Source: Cyclina sinensis | Lineage: Eukaryota > Mollusca > Bivalvia > Venerida > Veneridae | Assembly (NCBI GenBank): GCA_012932295.1 | Contig: JAAONU010000006.1 | Coordinates: 29,910,882-29,974,881 of the forward strand | Reading direction: 5' to 3' | Length of the DNA stretch: 64,000 nt | Part shown: piece after piece, positions 12,701-27,700 of the stretch | How positions within the stretch are numbered: position 1 is the stretch's first letter | Layout of the letters: each line of letters starts with the position of its first letter | Program-made: the position numbers and the translations under genes | The notes under the pieces: model-generated | Seen by the model: the letters and a program-made list of their open reading frames with translations, nothing else | Databases searched by the model: none | What the model was told of the DNA's origin: nothing

Positions 12701-15700
12701 ACACCAGGTTACAAAACAGGTAAAAAACAAACATGTTGACATGCTATAAATAGATAGGCAATAGGTTAAGACAAATACACACACACACTCGCACAAACAA
12801 ACACTTTTTAAAGAAATTTACATAACATAATATTTCTTTACACATTTCCATAAAATATTTGTAGCTTACATAGAAAAGTGAAAACCACATTTCAATATTG
12901 AATTTTTAATTCACTCAAATTTGTTAAAAGTAATGCATTCATTAAGCCGATAATTTACTTGATTAGTGACAATTAAAATCATTGAGTCTTAATTTAATCA
13001 AGTCCACATTAGTGCACTTATAAAGATTCAATATTCATTTACTGTTCACTTCCAGTACATGAACAGAAAATTAGCGATTAAAAAACAAAAAGTTCATGAA
13101 CTGTTCATGAACTAGATAATTTGAATTTAAAGAACTTTTTTGGTGTAAAACTACCAAAATGATTTTAAGTGACTTGTATGTCCCTTATAAGCAACTTATA
13201 CTTGAATTATAAGGGACATATAAGTTACTTATAAGCTACATAATAAAAACATAATATTTGTTTAAGTCTGTTAGGTGTATAAGCCATTTGTATGCCATTT
13301 CAGTCTAGTCAAATTTTCCACATATAAGTCACTTATATAAGTCAGTTACCAGTTGAGAGAAATCTCTTGATTGGTTCTCTAGTGAAAGGTTTTATGATGT
13401 TCACCAATCAAAAAAGAGTTAAACACTTCCTGTTTATTTTGAATTCTGAATATGGCATCTGAATGAGTTAAGAAGAATAAATGGAGAAGGAAAACTGAAG
13501 ATTGTCATGTTAAGTAAACATGGTTCAATGATAGAAGCAATTTACTTTTTAAAATTTTCTCAATTCTTTGATGAATAATGGATTGTGTTTTTATGCCCCC
13601 GAAGGGAGGCATATAGTTTTTGAACCGTCCATCCATCGGTTTGTCCGTCAGTCAGTCCATCCAGAAACTTTAACATTGGCCATAACTTCCTTATAAGAGA
13701 GTGGATTTACTTCATACATGGACACAACACCCCTTTGGATAAGACCTTCCCACTGACCTACATTTATTTAACCTTGACAGCTGAATGACCTTTTGAATTG
13801 AAGATCCAATTGTCCAAAAACTTTAACATTGACCCTAACTTCCTTATTAGTAAGTGGACACAACACCCCTTTGGATAAGACCTTCCCACTGACCTACATT
13901 TATTTACCCTTGACAGCTGAATGACCTTTTGAATTGAAGATCCAGTTGTCCAAAAACTTTAACATTGACCCTAACTTCCTTATTAGTAAGTGGATTTACT
14001 TCATATTTGGACACACCCCCCCTGTTGACGAGACCGTCCAACTGACCTATATTTATTGGACCTTGACGCCTGTATGACCTTCGTCTTAAAGATCCAATTG
14101 AAAATTAATTGAAAATTGGCCATAACTTCCTTATCATATTTGGACACAACACCCCTTTGGACGAGACCTTCCCACCGACCTATATTTATTGAACATTGAC
14201 TCCTGAATGACCTTTGTCTTGAAGATCCAATTGAAAATTGGCCATAACTTTCTTATTAGTGAGTGGATTTACTTCATATTTGGACACAACACCCCTTTGG
14301 ACGAGGCCTTCCTACTGATCTATATTTATTTGACCTTGACCCTGAATGACCTTCACCTTGAAGATCCAATTGCACACAGCTACCCCTTTGGACAAGACCT
14401 TCCCAATGACTTATATTTATCTAACCTTGACCCTGAATGACTTTCACCTTGAAGTTCCAATACTCAAAAGAACATTGGCAATAACTTTCATATTACATGT
14501 AGTAAGTGGATATACTTCATACTTAAACACAAAACCCCATTGAAGTATATGTATTTCACCTTAATCCCTGAATGACCTTCACCTTGAAGATCCTATTGTT
14601 AAAAAACTTTAACATTTGGCCATAACTTCCATATTAGTAAGTGTATGTACTTCATACTTCATAGTTCATACAAAACACCCTTTTGGACAAGACCTTCCCA
14701 TTGACCTATATCTGTTTGACCTTGACCCCAGATTGACCTGCATCTTGAAGATCCAATTGCTCAGAACTACCCCTGTGGACAAGACCTTTCCATTCACATG
14801 TTTTTTTTGCTTTTGACCCTTAAATTACCTTCACCTTTTAAATAATTCTTTTCCTTCTACCATTTTTAGCTCGACTTTTTTTGAAAAAAAAATCGAGTTA
14901 TTGTCATAGTCATGGTGTCGTTGCCGATGCCGTTGCCGTTGCCGTTCCCGTCCGAAAACTTTAACATTGATCATAATTTTTTTTATTCCTTGATGGATTA
15001 TCTTCATACTTGGACACAACAACCCTTTGGACAAGACCTTCAAGGTGACCAGACTAAACTTGACCTTGACTCTTAAATGACCTTGAAATTCAAGGTCAAA
15101 ATATTGAATTTTGCTAAAATTGGCCATAACTTAATTACTAGTAGTTGGATTCTCTTCATGCTTGGACACAACAACCCTTTGGACAAGACCTTCAAGTAGA
15201 CCAGACTAAACTTGACCTTGACTAATAAATGACCTTCACCTTCAAGGTCAAAATATTGAATTTTGCTAAAATTGGCCATAACTTTATTATTGATAGGTGG
15301 ATTCTCTTCATGCTTGGGCACAACAACCCTTCGGACAAGATCTTCAAGAAAACCAGACTAAATTTGAACTTGACTCATAAATGACCTTCACCTTCAAGGT
15401 CAAATTATTGAATTTTGCTAAAACTGCCCATAACTTAATTATTAATAGGTGGATTGTCTTCATACTTGGACACAACAACCCTTTGGACAAGATCTTCAAG
15501 TGAATCAGACTCAACTTGACCTTGACTAATAAATGACCTTCACCTTCAAGGTCAAATTATTTAATTTTGCTAAAATTGTCCATAACTTTAGTATTTATAG
15601 TTGGATTTGATTTATACTTGGACAAAACAACACTTATGACAAAAATGACATGTTGCATAACTCAGATATGACCATGACCTTAAAATGACCTTGACCGTCA

Positions 15701-18700
15701 AGGTCAGATGATTGAATTTTGCTTAATTGTGATAACTTTCTCATTTATCTATAGATTTGATTCATATTTGGACTAAACAACACTTATGACAAATCCGACA
15801 TTATGATTATTTCAAGTTTGACTTTGACCTTTAAATGACCTTGACAGTCAAGGTCAAATCATTGAATTTTGTTAAAACTGGCCATAATTTTGTTATTTAT
15901 GGTTGGATTTTAATCAGACCTCTTCAAAACAACACTTATGACAAAGCCGACTAGATAAATTATTCAAGTTTGACCTTAACCTCAAAATTACCATGACCGT
16001 CAAGGTCAAATAATTAAATTTTGCTTAAATTGTCATAACTTTGTTGTTTATGGTTGGTTTTGATTCATACTTGGACAAAACAATTATGACAAAACCCACA
16101 TATTGAATAACTTAGGTATGACCATAACCTGAAAATGACATTGACTGTCAAGGTCAGATGATTGAATTTTGCTTAAACTGTCATACCTTTTTCATTTATT
16201 TATGGATTTGATTCATACTTGGATAAAACACCACTAATGACAAATCCGACATTTTGACTCTTTCAGATATGACCTTGGCTCATAAATAACCTTCACCTTC
16301 AAGGTCAAATTATTAAATTTTGCTAAAATTGTCCATAACTTTAGTATTTATGGTTGGATTTGATTTATACTTGGACAAAACAACACTTATGACAAAACCC
16401 ACATGTTGAATAATTCAGATATGACCATTACCTTAAAATGACCTTGACCGTCAAGGTCAGATGATTGAATTTTGCTTAAATTGTCATAACTTTCCCCTTT
16501 TTTTATAGATTTGATTCATATTTGGACTAAACAACACTTATGACAAATCCGACATTATGTTAATTTCAAGTTTGACCTTGACCTTTAAATGACCTTGACA
16601 GTCAAGGTCAAATTATTGAATTTTGCTACAATTTGCCATAACTTTGTCATTTATTGTTGGAATTGATTCATACTTTGACAAAACAACCTTTGTGATAAAA
16701 CCGACATGTTGTATAACTCAGGTGTGACCATGACCTTGACCGTCAAGGTCAGATGTTTGAATTTTTTCTTAAATTGTCATAACTTTGTCATTTATTGATG
16801 GATTTGATTTATACTTGGACAAAACAATACTTTTGTCAAATCCGACATTTTTTTTTAAGTTTGACCTTGACCTAAAAATGACCTTGACTAGCAAGATCAA
16901 ATTATTGAATTTTGCTAAGATTGGTCATAACTGTATAATTTATGGTTAGACTTGATTCATACTTGGACAAAACAACACTTTTGACAAAACTTACATGTTG
17001 AATAATTCAGGTATGACCTTTACCCTAAAATGACCTTGACAGTCAAGGTCCCATTATTGTAGTTTGCTTAAATTGTCCTAACTGTTGTTTATTTATGGAT
17101 TTGATTTATACTTTGATAAAACAACAAAACCGACATTTTAATTTATTATAAATATGACCTTGAGATTTAGATAACCTGGACATTTAAAGTCAATTTATTG
17201 AACTTGCTTAAAATAGCCAAATTTTTGTTATTTATGGTCTGATTTGATTTATAATGGGACAAAACGACACTTATGACAAAACTGACACATTGAGTCATTC
17301 AACTGTGACCTTGACCTTCAAATGACCCTGACCATCAAGGTCAAATTATTGGATTTTGTTAATATTGGCCATTACGTAATTTTTAGTTCTTTTTTATTAA
17401 TACTTGGACAAAACAATGCTCATGACAAAACCTACTTGTTAAATTATTCAAATGTGACCTCAACCTTTAAATGACCTTTACAGTCAAGTTCGAATTATTG
17501 CATTTTGCTAAAATAGCCAAACTTTTGTTATTTATGGACGGATTTGATCTATACAGGGACAAAACAACACTGAAATTAAAAGAAATGTGTTAAACAATTC
17601 AAGCATCACCTTGACCTTTAAATGACCTTGACATTACTTAACTTGGCTGTATCTTTGTTGTTAATGGATGTAGTGTCTTCATGCTTGGACATAACTACCT
17701 TTTAGACAATACCTACAGAGAAGGTTAAACTGAACTTGACCTTGACCTTTAAGGTCAAATTTCTGAATGTTGCTAAAATTAGCCATAACTTTGTTATGTA
17801 TAATTATATTTCCAAATGATGTTTCATTTGAAATCCCTTCACCACAATGTGCTTCCTCTGATGTGTTTACCTTTGGAAATAGGAAAAAGTCGAGCGTGGC
17901 CCCCGCTTGCGGTGGCTCTTGTTATTATTTCCAGATCAAACAATTCCTGCGAGTGAGTATGTATACATTTTCTGAATTTATGAATTTCAGGCATGCACGT
18001 TACCAGCTTGTTTTATACTAGCAGTTCACATAAACTAAAATAAGCTGATCCAAAACATTTTCTTTGTCTTACCAGTATGTGCCTTGAAATTGCAGAACTG
18101 TGCTCCTTAGTTTTTTTTCTCTTCGGATGTTAACCAAATTATGTTGGAAGTTGAGCAAAATTTTCAGTATGGCACAGAATGACGATACCATACATGTCAA
18201 CATTGCTTGACAGCCTATTGTCAGGTGAGTAACCAGGACATTTGCATGTTAAGTATTTAAAACTAGCTTATGTCTTAGCCTACAGCTGACTGATCATGAC
18301 TGTCCAATGCAGATGCTGTAAAGACTTCCCAGACTACTTTCATTACATTTTTGGTTCCTTTCACATAAGATCATGGGATGATCATTCGCATGTAACATGT
18401 TGATATTGTTTATCAGTGCTTTCTTACGCCTTTAGCTTGTAGGTGAAAAGGAGTCTAGTTGAGTGTTCAGCATTAAATTGTTCCTCAAAATTATAATTTG
18501 TTTCACCTTCAATCACATAGGATGGCCTTGTGCTTCCTTTGTATCATAGAATTGGAGACAAAGCAGTCCGATGTAAAAAGCAATGACCTTCAAAATGAAT
18601 TTTAAGAAATACTTTTATCATTAGCCAATGTAAACAGGAACAGAACTTTGTATTTGAGAATTTTTGCTGAATCTTACAAAAACGTAATAATGCATTATGA

Positions 18701-21700
18701 AATATGACATAGTAATTGCTTCATAAACCTTAAATTTCATCAAATACCTTAAACACTAGTACTTATACATGGCTGCATGAAACATCATGGGACCATTTTG
18801 GGTACCATGGCTTTTGCTGTCACTGTCAGTATTATTTATCTTACCCTGGACTATTGATGTTTTTTTCTTGTACTTTCAGGGTCATAATTCCAACTATGAT
18901 GTCATTCCTTTTGACAAACAAGGGAGCTCATATGTGTAATGGGAACATAAAACAGTGTGTTAAGTGCAAGAAATTTTTCATATCAGAGAATACTCTCATA
19001 AGTCACAAGTGTACACATTGTGTGACCTGTAAACAGACATACAGCACATACCAGAGATTTTTGACTCATGTGTGCAGGCTACTGCTAGTGTTAAGTATTT
19101 GATAGACAAGACATGTAATTTCAGTTCTAAAAAATTAAGAAAACTGTTTGAAGGAAATGAACTGGTAAATGATGATGCTATATGCTATATTAGTGAAGTG
19201 TTAAAGATAACATTTCCAGAAATACTAGTTGGAATCATTTCGCCTGCAGAGATGGGGGTTTTAGTGAACTGTACGATGAAGCCACAGCCTGGTGTTCCGT
19301 TAGACAGACATTCAGTAAACATACACTATACCAATGAACATTGGGTCACATCTTGGCAAGATCCATGCAGTAGTGCAATACATGTTTTTGATTCATTTTC
19401 TTCTACAGCTAGACTAGAGAACATAATGCCAGCATTGAAACTATTTTATCATGTAGATCAGCTTAGAATTGTGTATGAGGAGTGTGTTAGTCAGCAGACA
19501 CTTCCCAACTGTGGTTTATATGCAGCAACTAATGCATACTATTGTTGTCAGCATATTAATCCAAAAAGCCTTGTGTTGGATGAGTCAGTTACGTCAAGAC
19601 ATCAAATTTCTGTTTCCTGTTTCACGAAAAAGAACACTCGCTTCAACTTCTGTTAGTTTCCATGAAATGGATACAAAAAGCCTAGATAGCAAACGAAAAA
19701 GCTTGCTAGAGCTTCAATGACTGCGGAGCTAATAGGCAAACAAAGAGTTAAAGATAAAGAACGTAAATAAAATGCTAGAGAAACCAGGACTGATGAACAA
19801 AAAAGAGAGATAGACAAAGAAATTAGCAAAGTCAGAAAGAGTCAAGAGAAAAAAAATCCACAGCTGATCATTATGGACAGAGAGAGAAACCAGGAAAGTC
19901 AAAAAGTTTCAAGAGGTAAAAGGACCACAGAACAGGTCAAAGAAGACAGGCAGAAGAACCAAGAAAGTCAAAAAAGTTTTAGACACAAAAGAATCCCAGA
20001 ATAGGTCATTGTAGACAAACAGGAAAACCAAGAAAGTCGAAAATTTCAAGAGACAAAAGGACCCAAGAACAGGTCAAAGCAGACAAGTAGAAGACCCAAG
20101 AAAGTCAGAGGCTTTCAAGAGGTAAAAGGACCCCAGAACAGGTCAGTGTAGACAAACAGAAAAAACGAGAAAGTCAGGGGCTTTCAAGAGGCAAAAGGAC
20201 CCCAGAACAGGTCAGTATGGACAGACAGAAAAACCAAGAAAGTCATAAAGTTTCAAGAGGTAAAAGGACCCCAGAACAGGTCATTGTAAACAGACAGAAA
20301 ATCCAAGAATGTCAGAGGCTTTCAAGAGGCAAAATGACCCGAGAACAGATCAGTGCAGAGAGACAGAAAAAGCAAGAAAGTCAGAAACAGTCTAGGTATA
20401 CACAGTCAGAGGAGCAGAGGGAAAGAGCAAAGTCCAATGATAAGACACGGAAGGCAACTTCTAGACATCCATCCGATATAAAAGGCTATTTCAAACTTTA
20501 AAACTAACATTACACATTTTTAGTGGCTGTAAAGCAGTTTGGAATATTTACATTTTTGGTAATACTCTCTGCAGCTAATTCCAAATGGCCAGACTCACTG
20601 GATGCTATCCTTAGACCAAAGGGTAAACAATTCAGTGATGAGACATACAAAACATTTCACGGGAAGACTAGTCAACGCTGTTACGGTCAAACCCTGTGAC
20701 GTTAGCAAGACATTTTGATCACAGGATGCAGTGCTTTTTTCAGAACATCTTGCTTAGTCCAGCTCAGCCTCTTGTAGAAATAATACACAACTCATATAGG
20801 ATAGAATTTCAGCAAAGAGGGTGCCCTCATGCGCACTGTGTTCTTTGGGTGGAGAATGCACCCACACTTAACGACTCATACAAGGACATAGCCAGCTTCA
20901 TTGACAGGTATATTACATATGAGATACCGTCAGTGAAAATGATCCAGAGCTGTACAACCTAGTTACAATTGTCCAACAACACCGCCACACAGGAACATGC
21001 AGAAAAAAGGTACCAATTGCCGATTTGGCTTTCCAAAGCTACCATGACATTACACATTAATTGCTTCAGAGGTTGAATGATGACTCAGTTTTCAAAGCTG
21101 CTACAGTTGAGACAGCTGCAGACATTCTTAGTGCTGTTTTCAAGACATTTAATGATGACAAGGAGAGCAAGTAACTTCTCTAGATGGTTTGCTGGAAAAG
21201 GCAAAACTTTCTGCTGAGCAATATATATATGCTTTGTCCATTGCCAAACGAGGAAAAAAAGTAGTTTTGCAAAGAAAGATCAATGAACAGTTTGTAAACC
21301 CATATAACAAGCATCTTTTGTTAGCATGGCAGGCAAATTTGGATGTGCAGTTCTGCCTAGATCCTTATGCATGTATAGCTTACATGGTGTCATACATAAC
21401 TAAAGATGAGAGAGAAATTTCAACTGTTCTGAAAAATGTTACAAAAGAAATGAAGTGTCATGGTTGGAGAGATCAGCTAAAAACGTGTGCAACTGCTTTT
21501 TTGAATGCCTGTGAATTGAGTGCACAAGAAGCAGTATTCAGGTTGCTGAGTTTCCCAGTTTAATTCCAACTTCTCCACTCTGTTTGTTCCAGCAGCATAA
21601 CCGGAGAAAATGGTTGCTTTTCTCAAACCCCAGCACTTTACTGTATCTATGGATGATGAAGATGAAAATGTATTTGCAACATCAATTATAGAAAGGTTTA

Positions 21701-24700
21701 TCACAGTTAGAAACAAGGATAAAGTCAGAGGATTCCAACTGAAAGGACCAATGTGCTATTTGGTCTACCTTTGATGTTATCTGAGTAAGGGAGATAATTT
21801 GTTATCAGGAATGTCCCTCATTCAAGAGAATCGATCTGAAATTGAACTCCACACACATATTATAGAAGAAGCTTTTAAACGCTTGGAACAGTTTGGTCCC
21901 CCAGTCCATGGATTTCATACTATAGCTCCAAACTCTATCCAGGACAATGATGATGATGATGTGATTGAAGATGAACAGTTTGCATTGCTAAATCCAAGTG
22001 ACAGTGTTGCTAATAGTCAAGGACCAACAGATATTCCTGTGACGCAAACAAACTCTTGCAATGCTCTAGAAAAACGACCAAGCTACTGGCCCGAAAATCA
22101 GTATCACTGCCACATCAGACACTTAAATAATGAACAAAGAAATACATTTCACACTGCATTTTAGTAGTGTCAGCAGAAGATGCTGTCCTGTAAGACTTCG
22201 GCACAGCCAGATCACAGGAAAATCTCACCTCATATCAGCAATATACCGGATGGCTTAAAAAACGCTTCAAGTTGAAGGTGAAAATCGTGATGGCGTTTGT
22301 GTTCTCCTTTCTGCACCAACTGGAACAGCCGCTCAAAACATATTAGGAACAACATTGCACTCTGCATTCCTGCTACCACTTGGACAAACTAAAAACTACA
22401 TTAAGCAAAGGTTGGGAATCTGGACTTACTCATCATTGATGAGATTTCTGTGGTCGGTAGTAATCTGCTGTCGGGAGTAATCTGCTGCTGCAGTTACATT
22501 ACAGATTGACAGAAATAAAGAACTACCAAATTATTTGGTGGAGTTTCTGTCATTGTCCTTGGAGATCTGTATCAACTACCGCCTGTCAAGCAACAGTTTG
22601 TTTTCAAGGCAGTGTCGGATCACATTGCAAGACTACATGGTTCACTTAGGAATTGCTTCTCATTTACAGAATTGTACAAAATAATGAGGCAAGAAGAAGA
22701 CTTGCAGTTTGCTCACCTTCTGAATTCGCATCCGTCTCAATGTACGCACTGTTCATGATGCCCGGTTACTAGAATCAAGAAAGTCTGGAGATATCAACAT
22801 CAGCAACACTCTGAATGTGTTTATGCTAGAAACTGTGATGTGAATAGTCACAACCAAAAGCAGTTGGGAAATCTTAACCAGCCAGTTGAACATTTCAAAG
22901 CAGTTGACAGAAAACCCGAAAGCCTTAAAACTCCAAAATTCAACAGGATTCAAAATATACAGGAGAGCTACCGGATGGAATACAGCTTGGTTTAGGAGAA
23001 AGAGTTATGCTGATCAGAAATATTGATATTGCAGATGGCATAGTTAATGGAAGCCAGGGTCAGATTGTTACTTTTGTCAAATCTGCAAAAGGTGAAACGG
23101 TTGCTATTGGAGTGAAATTGGACAATCTGAAAGTTGGTCAAGAGACAAGACGAAAGTCTCCCTATGTGATTAGAATTGCAGTCTCACCAAAATATCACAA
23201 CTATCTTGAGAACTGAAACTACTTTTACAATGACAAGGAAAAACAAAAACTTGACAGTGAACAGATACCAGTTTCCATTGAAATTGGACCTGGGCCTGCA
23301 CTATTCATAAAGTGTAAGGGCTTACTGTCGACGAAATTGTTGTATCTTTTGAAGGTCGTTTTGGTCCTGGCCAGGCTGATGTTGCACTTAGTAGAGCAAG
23401 ATCGCTTGCAGGTCTACATATTACCAGCTTTGACAGCAAGAAAATAACCATAAATGTTTCTGTCCAAACAGAAATGGAACGTCTAAGAAGTGAAAAATCA
23501 ATTTCAGTATATTACAACTTTCTCACTAGGTGGAAAGAGACCATTCTTGTCTCTGTTTTAAACATCAGATCATATCCCTTACCACAAACTTGACCTCTTT
23601 GTAGACCCTATACAACAACAGTCTGATATCATTATCTTAACTGAAGCATGTCTCAATGCAAGCAATGCTGATTTCCATGAATTTGAGGACAGACTTTCCA
23701 TATCTATAGATCAGACAGACAGAGTGAAAATGATGGTCGTGGAGGTGGAGTAGCAATACTTAGGCAGACTGCTTTCAGACAGTGTTTACTGATCTCTACT
23801 CATTCTGATGTTCTACTGCAAATTGTTACATGCAACCTAGTATTGGCATCAAACAGAATAATGTATGTGATTACAGTATATACAACTCACCAGCATCAAC
23901 ACCTGCACATTTGGATTTAGTACTTACAGCTCAGATAAGACATGTCAAACGAGTTGGATGTTCTCCGTCCATTTTAATCACAGGTGACATCAACCAAAAT
24001 GTGAATGGTCATTCCCCTGCACACATTTGTCAGACTCTGTCACTGGAAGGTTTCATGCAGTATGTTACAACAGCTACTCATTCATCAGGCTCATGTCTGG
24101 ACCATTTATACCTAACTAAACTTATATTTTCCGCATATAGAATAACTCCAAGCTTATTACAGTGCTCATACGTGGGTGTCTAGTGGTGTCAGTTCCAGTA
24201 ACTACTGTTACATGTATAACAAAAATAGTTCATTGAGACACTGTTATGAAGGTGTCACTAGTGCAAAGTGTTAATGAAGAAATACAAAAAAATCCCAAGG
24301 AAAACAGAAAACTGTTACTTAAGTATCAATGAAATAGTGAAGAGCCAGCCTAGTGATACCTACATTTAGCAAAATTTCAGCCTTTCGAAAATAAATGTTT
24401 GACACTATACAGTAGCCAGTTTTGTTATAACTGTATTGATAGATGTCTTCAAGAAGCAGTTCAAGAATAAATTTGTTAATGTAAAACATTACACACTCAT
24501 TTCTATATGTTGTTGGTTTTCATTGCTTTTAAAGGATCTACAACTTATATACATATGATCCTTAAGTCAAAGGCCAAAGTACCACTTCGGGGGCATTGTC
24601 ACCTTACAGTGACAGGTCTTGTTTCATTTGTCTTTTAACCAGTAATTAAGTCATGTAATCAAAACTTGAAATTAGATTAAACTGATCACATTCAAATATA

Positions 24701-27700
24701 ACTAAAAACTCACAGAATTTTTTTTACACAAATTCTGTATTTTTAAGATAATTATTTATTATACTTATGTTGTGCAATATAACTACTATCCTCTTCCAAA
24801 AGGATGCAAAAACAGACAATAATAATGAGCAGCAAACAGACAACAGATCTAATGAGTTAATAAAGGTATCTTCTAGAATGTCCTAATAAAATATCATCAT
24901 CAACACCAGCTTTACTTGCAAGATGTAATTTTAATAATTATTATATTCTTCACATTTCAGGTCTGAAAAACTAGAAAACCCTGGACACTCTTTAAAGCCA
25001 AACTGCATTAAGTGTTTTCATTTCATATACTATAAATAAATATCCTAGATGGGACACTTTGTTTTGCAGAAAAGTCTGTACAGAAAAATTATTGAGACAA
25101 ATGACCTATCCCTTAGATAAAATAATGGGAAAACCATTGAGCAATGTACAACTACTTGTTAACAATAATTCATTCATATCAGCATTCACTGACAAGCTTA
25201 AAAATATATACCTACTTCAACAACAGTTCATAATAGAAAACGCAAGGAAGCGATTGTGTACTATGTTGAACAATTGGTTAAGTAATGATTTATAAATACA
25301 TTAACATTTAATAAAAGGCAAACTATTTATTCCTCAAGAAATCAAAACACTGAAAGTGATGGTGTGGGGAAAATATCTGAAAGGTAAAAAAATCATAGAA
25401 ACAAGACTTGAGTGTCATTTTACAGATTTGTTTCCGGAAGTTTACAGAATAAGGTTAACTAAGAAGAATCATATTTTTATCTGACATTTAACAATGTTTA
25501 TTACTTAGTAAGAATATATAATTTTCCAGGTCAATGCATTTAGTAGAAGCTCAGCAACAAAAACTACCAGATACTAGGTTACCCTACACTCTTTACTGTA
25601 CCAAGGAAAGCTAGCCAAAAAAAGTTGTCAAAATTGTGTAACTAGTTAGGTTCATGACCTGCAATTTTATATGTGAATAAAATCTCAGAAGCACGTTTGT
25701 GAAACAAGGTTAAACTTATCTCAAAAGATGAGGGTGAGTTTCAGCATCGGGGATGAAAGAGATGATAGGAATGCAAAGGTTAACTGAAGGAAGAAAAATA
25801 AATACAAGGACAAATATAACAAAATATCATAGTATCAACAAGTAATTTAGTATTTCTTAGATATATAGATAACTTAAAATACACTCTCATATAACATGTT
25901 ATGCAGCTTTCTTACACAACTGTAGCTGCATTTATGTCTTTGTAGAAAGTTACCTTTCTAGTTACACTTAAATAGATAAACAAGAGTTTATATTTAAAGA
26001 TTATTATATAGAGCGACCATATTTACACCTAGACACACACACGATTGATATTTTATTTACATATATAAACATACATGATTTAAGGTCAAAAGGCTAACAT
26101 GGCATCAAATATGCAGTTCAGAGACTGAAACAACAGTAGTCAAATCATTCACAAGACAGAGGATTGAAATAACTCATATAACTAATAAACAGGTAATAAA
26201 GCATAGAACTAGTAAAAGTTACTTTAGCGAAATATACAATACACTGCTTAGAAAATGAATTAAATTGCTGCATTAAGACTATGATCAGGCACTGGATTGA
26301 TTATCTGAGTACAAATCTATCCAATACAAGTAATAAAATCCAACCGCTTATGAAAAGACAAACTATTTTGAATATTTTTGTTCACAAAATTAAAATGACT
26401 GCTTGATACAATCAGTTTAATACTACACTTTGTTAAGAGAAGATGGCCAAAATGGCTTTGTATTGTTATCATATTTTATATCATGAGTTTTAGTTCAGTC
26501 TTGGAATAAGGCTATGGTTTCCAATGCCACATGTGACATGTTTATTTATGAATGTACTGCAACAGTGTTTTAAGTTCTATACAAAGCAGACTCAAGTGAT
26601 ACTTACTATCCTTATTTTCGCCACTAAACTTGATCCTAATGTTATTCTTTTTCATGGATTTAAGCATTGTTTGCATTACCATTTATGAAATTGTTACTGA
26701 CATAAAGATTTCAAAAAATGTCATTCTTCATTTTCACTTTTACCAGCATTCATTTAAGGCTACCTTAAGTACCAAATCTTTCACCAAAAGAATGGTCTAG
26801 TTAATTGTACTTAGAATCAGCTAAGTTTAAGCGAGGAATGAGATTTAGTTTTTCATTCGAAAAAATCTAAACATTGGTTATAATAAAGACTAATTTTATT
26901 CAAAGATATTTCATTCAATTTGTTGTCAGTCATATCACCAAAAAGTAATATCAACAAATAGACTGTTAGATGATACTTAATGACGTTTGCAGCAACAGTT
27001 GTATGACTTTTATGAAAAATCATATACTTCTATTTCATTTTCAAGCACCTTTCCTACAACCATCTTTGACATTTGTTTGTTGCATAATAATGCTTGAATG
27101 TTATTTTCAATTTTTATCACCTCACCTATCAGCTCCCCACTCAGTCCAAACTGTAGCACATTCTTGGATCTCTTGCCACATACAAGCAGACTGCCTCTAC
27201 CTGTAAGAAAACAACCGGAAGCCTATTCTAACTGCTGTGAACCACTAAATTTTCCAACAGCTTGTCCATTACTGTCCAGTACAATCAGTCCTTTATCCAA
27301 GTCAGATACATAAATCCTTGATCCATCCTCATTGACAGCTAGACTGCGGATATAAGAGAACATTGTCTGACCTAACTGGTACTTTCTGAGCTGCTTCAGC
27401 TTCTTTCCAGATAAACTGTATATATACACTGATCTTTCATAGTCTGAAATGTATAAGTTACCACCAGCATAAGCCAGACCATAGCATTTAAAGTTAGTGT
27501 TGATCTTGTTAGTAACCGTCATACTATTGCTTACTGTTATGAAGGCAACTTGTTTGTTATATAGCAAACATACTGCAAGCAGCTGCATATTGATGGGACA
27601 AACTTGCCAGGGTGCTCCAGGTAGATCACAGTAGTCTGTGACAGTGAATGTAGAACTGTCTAAACGTTTCAACTTGTTGTTAGTATTATCAGACAGTATT

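Larger units (their letters stand above)
13592..24624 (+). mobile_element. Decayed autonomous Helentron-type element, about 11 kb, with a nested D array
   Basis: The limits rest on two matching ends: ATGCCCCCGAAG at 13593-13604 and its exact 12-base inverse CTTCGGGGGCAT at 24585-24596, followed by a 6 bp stem (TGTCAC/GTGACA, 24597-24614) and CTTGTTT (24618-24624). Between them lie a C-type array, an inserted D array (14868-17923), non-coding DNA and the coding traces of a rolling-circle transposase with a helicase and an EEP endonuclease. The C-terminal EEP domain separates Helentrons from classic Helitrons. Many stops and frame changes show it is dead. That the 13592 end belongs to this coding copy is inference; a chance neighbouring C array is the alternative. 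Confidence 0.7.

Noticed and set aside
14207..15321. Open frames on both strands
   Set aside because: All fall within C and D monomers and repeat with them.
23516..24190. LINE-type endonuclease
   Set aside because: The EEP domain follows a PIF1-like helicase and a Rep domain in the same orientation, and no reverse transcriptase is present, so it belongs to the Helentron.
25059..25295. 78-codon + strand frame
   Set aside because: No motif, no homology I can recognise, and base composition like its surroundings.
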